Shown here in pieces: positions 63,456 through 64,000 of a DNA stretch of 64,000 bases. The notes beneath the pieces were generated by a model. The model was given only the letters and a program-made list of their open reading frames with translations. It did not search any database and had not been told where the DNA came from. The DNA lies in NCBI GenBank assembly GCA_015680905.1, contig CM027385.1, forward strand, positions 81,613,501-81,677,500, in the 5' to 3' direction. Made by a program: the position numbers and the translations under genes. This DNA is from Coptis chinensis (Eukaryota > Streptophyta > Magnoliopsida > Ranunculales > Ranunculaceae). Within the stretch, counting starts at the first letter, position 1. Each line of letters begins with the position of its first letter.

Positions 63456-64000
63456 ACCGCATTGCCCAAAGGAATCTGACATGATTCTGCCTCCTTTGCT
63501 TTGGATTGAGTCCACACCTCAGCTTCGTTGCTACTGAATGATCTTGCTTTGTAGATGTATATAAGTATTACCCAATGGAATCTGACGTGATTCTGTTCAG
63601 TTTTTTGGGTGGTCCAGTACCTTACTGACTGAAATGGAACTATGGAGTTGAATGTATGAAGAAAAAGGACCTTCAATGGACAAAAATTCATTCACAGCAT
63701 CTCTGTTCTGAACCGTTGAAGACATAAACCCTCTGTCTAATCCATTTAGGTGACTAGAATATACTTTTCTAGAATTTTAGTGACATTTACAGGACTCCAT
63801 TTACCATTGAACTTGATGTTCTTTATAAGTCTTATGTTTTATTCTTTTTTTATGTATATGTATTATTAGGGCTGTAATATAACGTACAAGCAGAAAGGAA
63901 GCAATCTGATTGAATCCAGGCATGATCAATATGGGCCTACTTTACTGTTATTCTTTTGTTGTATGTGAACCTACATTATTGAAATTCTTTTGTTGTTTGT
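63456..64000. other. 3' flank of the third F-box gene
   Basis: A ~70-bp segment with GTTGATACTGAACGAAGTTG is partly repeated from 63521 (CTTCGTTGCTACTGAATGA). Both are followed by CCCAAWGGAATCTGACRTGA. No gene is seen up to the window end. Confidence 0.5.

Overview
This is nuclear DNA from a flowering plant, most likely a eudicot. It is AT-rich and gene-poor, and its genes have introns with GT-AG borders. They include a plastid-targeted homoserine kinase, a land-plant katanin-like AAA ATPase and F-box/DUF295 genes. Nearly all the remaining sequence is transposable-element DNA of most plant classes. I do not name a species.

Layout. 1-3146: a tandem-repeat block with hAT-like ends, then non-coding DNA. 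3147-4274: intact single-exon homoserine kinase. 5268-8330: a duplicated block carrying F-box/DUF295 gene copy 1, with a large foldback element just upstream of it, followed by a fragment of an EFR3/SEMI-ROLLED LEAF2-like gene. 9155-13940: AT-rich satellite-like repeats. 14760-26238: remains of a minus-strand LTR retroelement (one LTR, degenerate internal ORFs), split by a 4.55-kb CACTA element. The CACTA element carries a fragment of a LOG-type cytokinin-activating gene and is itself interrupted by a 190-bp MITE. 26240-27596: possible mitochondrial-derived DNA and a second copy of the 5268-5866 block. 28910-29629: RNase H reading frame with one stop. 31950-32846: small hAT-type element. 33770-34960: decayed LINE ORF1 (DUF4283 plus zinc knuckle). 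35041-42643: complete but defective Ty3/gypsy element with a spliced antisense gene between pol and the 3' LTR.

42649-44403: F-box/DUF295 copy 2, about 95% identical to copy 1 in protein. 46502-51478 (minus): eleven-exon katanin p60-like ATPase gene, fully in frame at 381 codons. 51800-52278: PIF/Harbinger-like MITE in its upstream region. 53010-57113: 4.1-kb hAT element with perfect 8-bp target duplications, a decayed TTF/DUF4371/hAT-dimerisation transposase and two exons of a captured glyoxalase I gene. 57443-58201: two MITEs side by side. 59581-63455: a third F-box/DUF295 gene, broken by a 2.7-kb non-autonomous LTR element with matching 5-bp target duplications.

Only four genes look potentially functional: homoserine kinase (threonine synthesis, plastid), two near-identical F-box proteins and the katanin-like ATPase (microtubules). 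They do not form a pathway. The main interest is the nested insertion history, and two separate DNA transposons that each carry a host-gene fragment.
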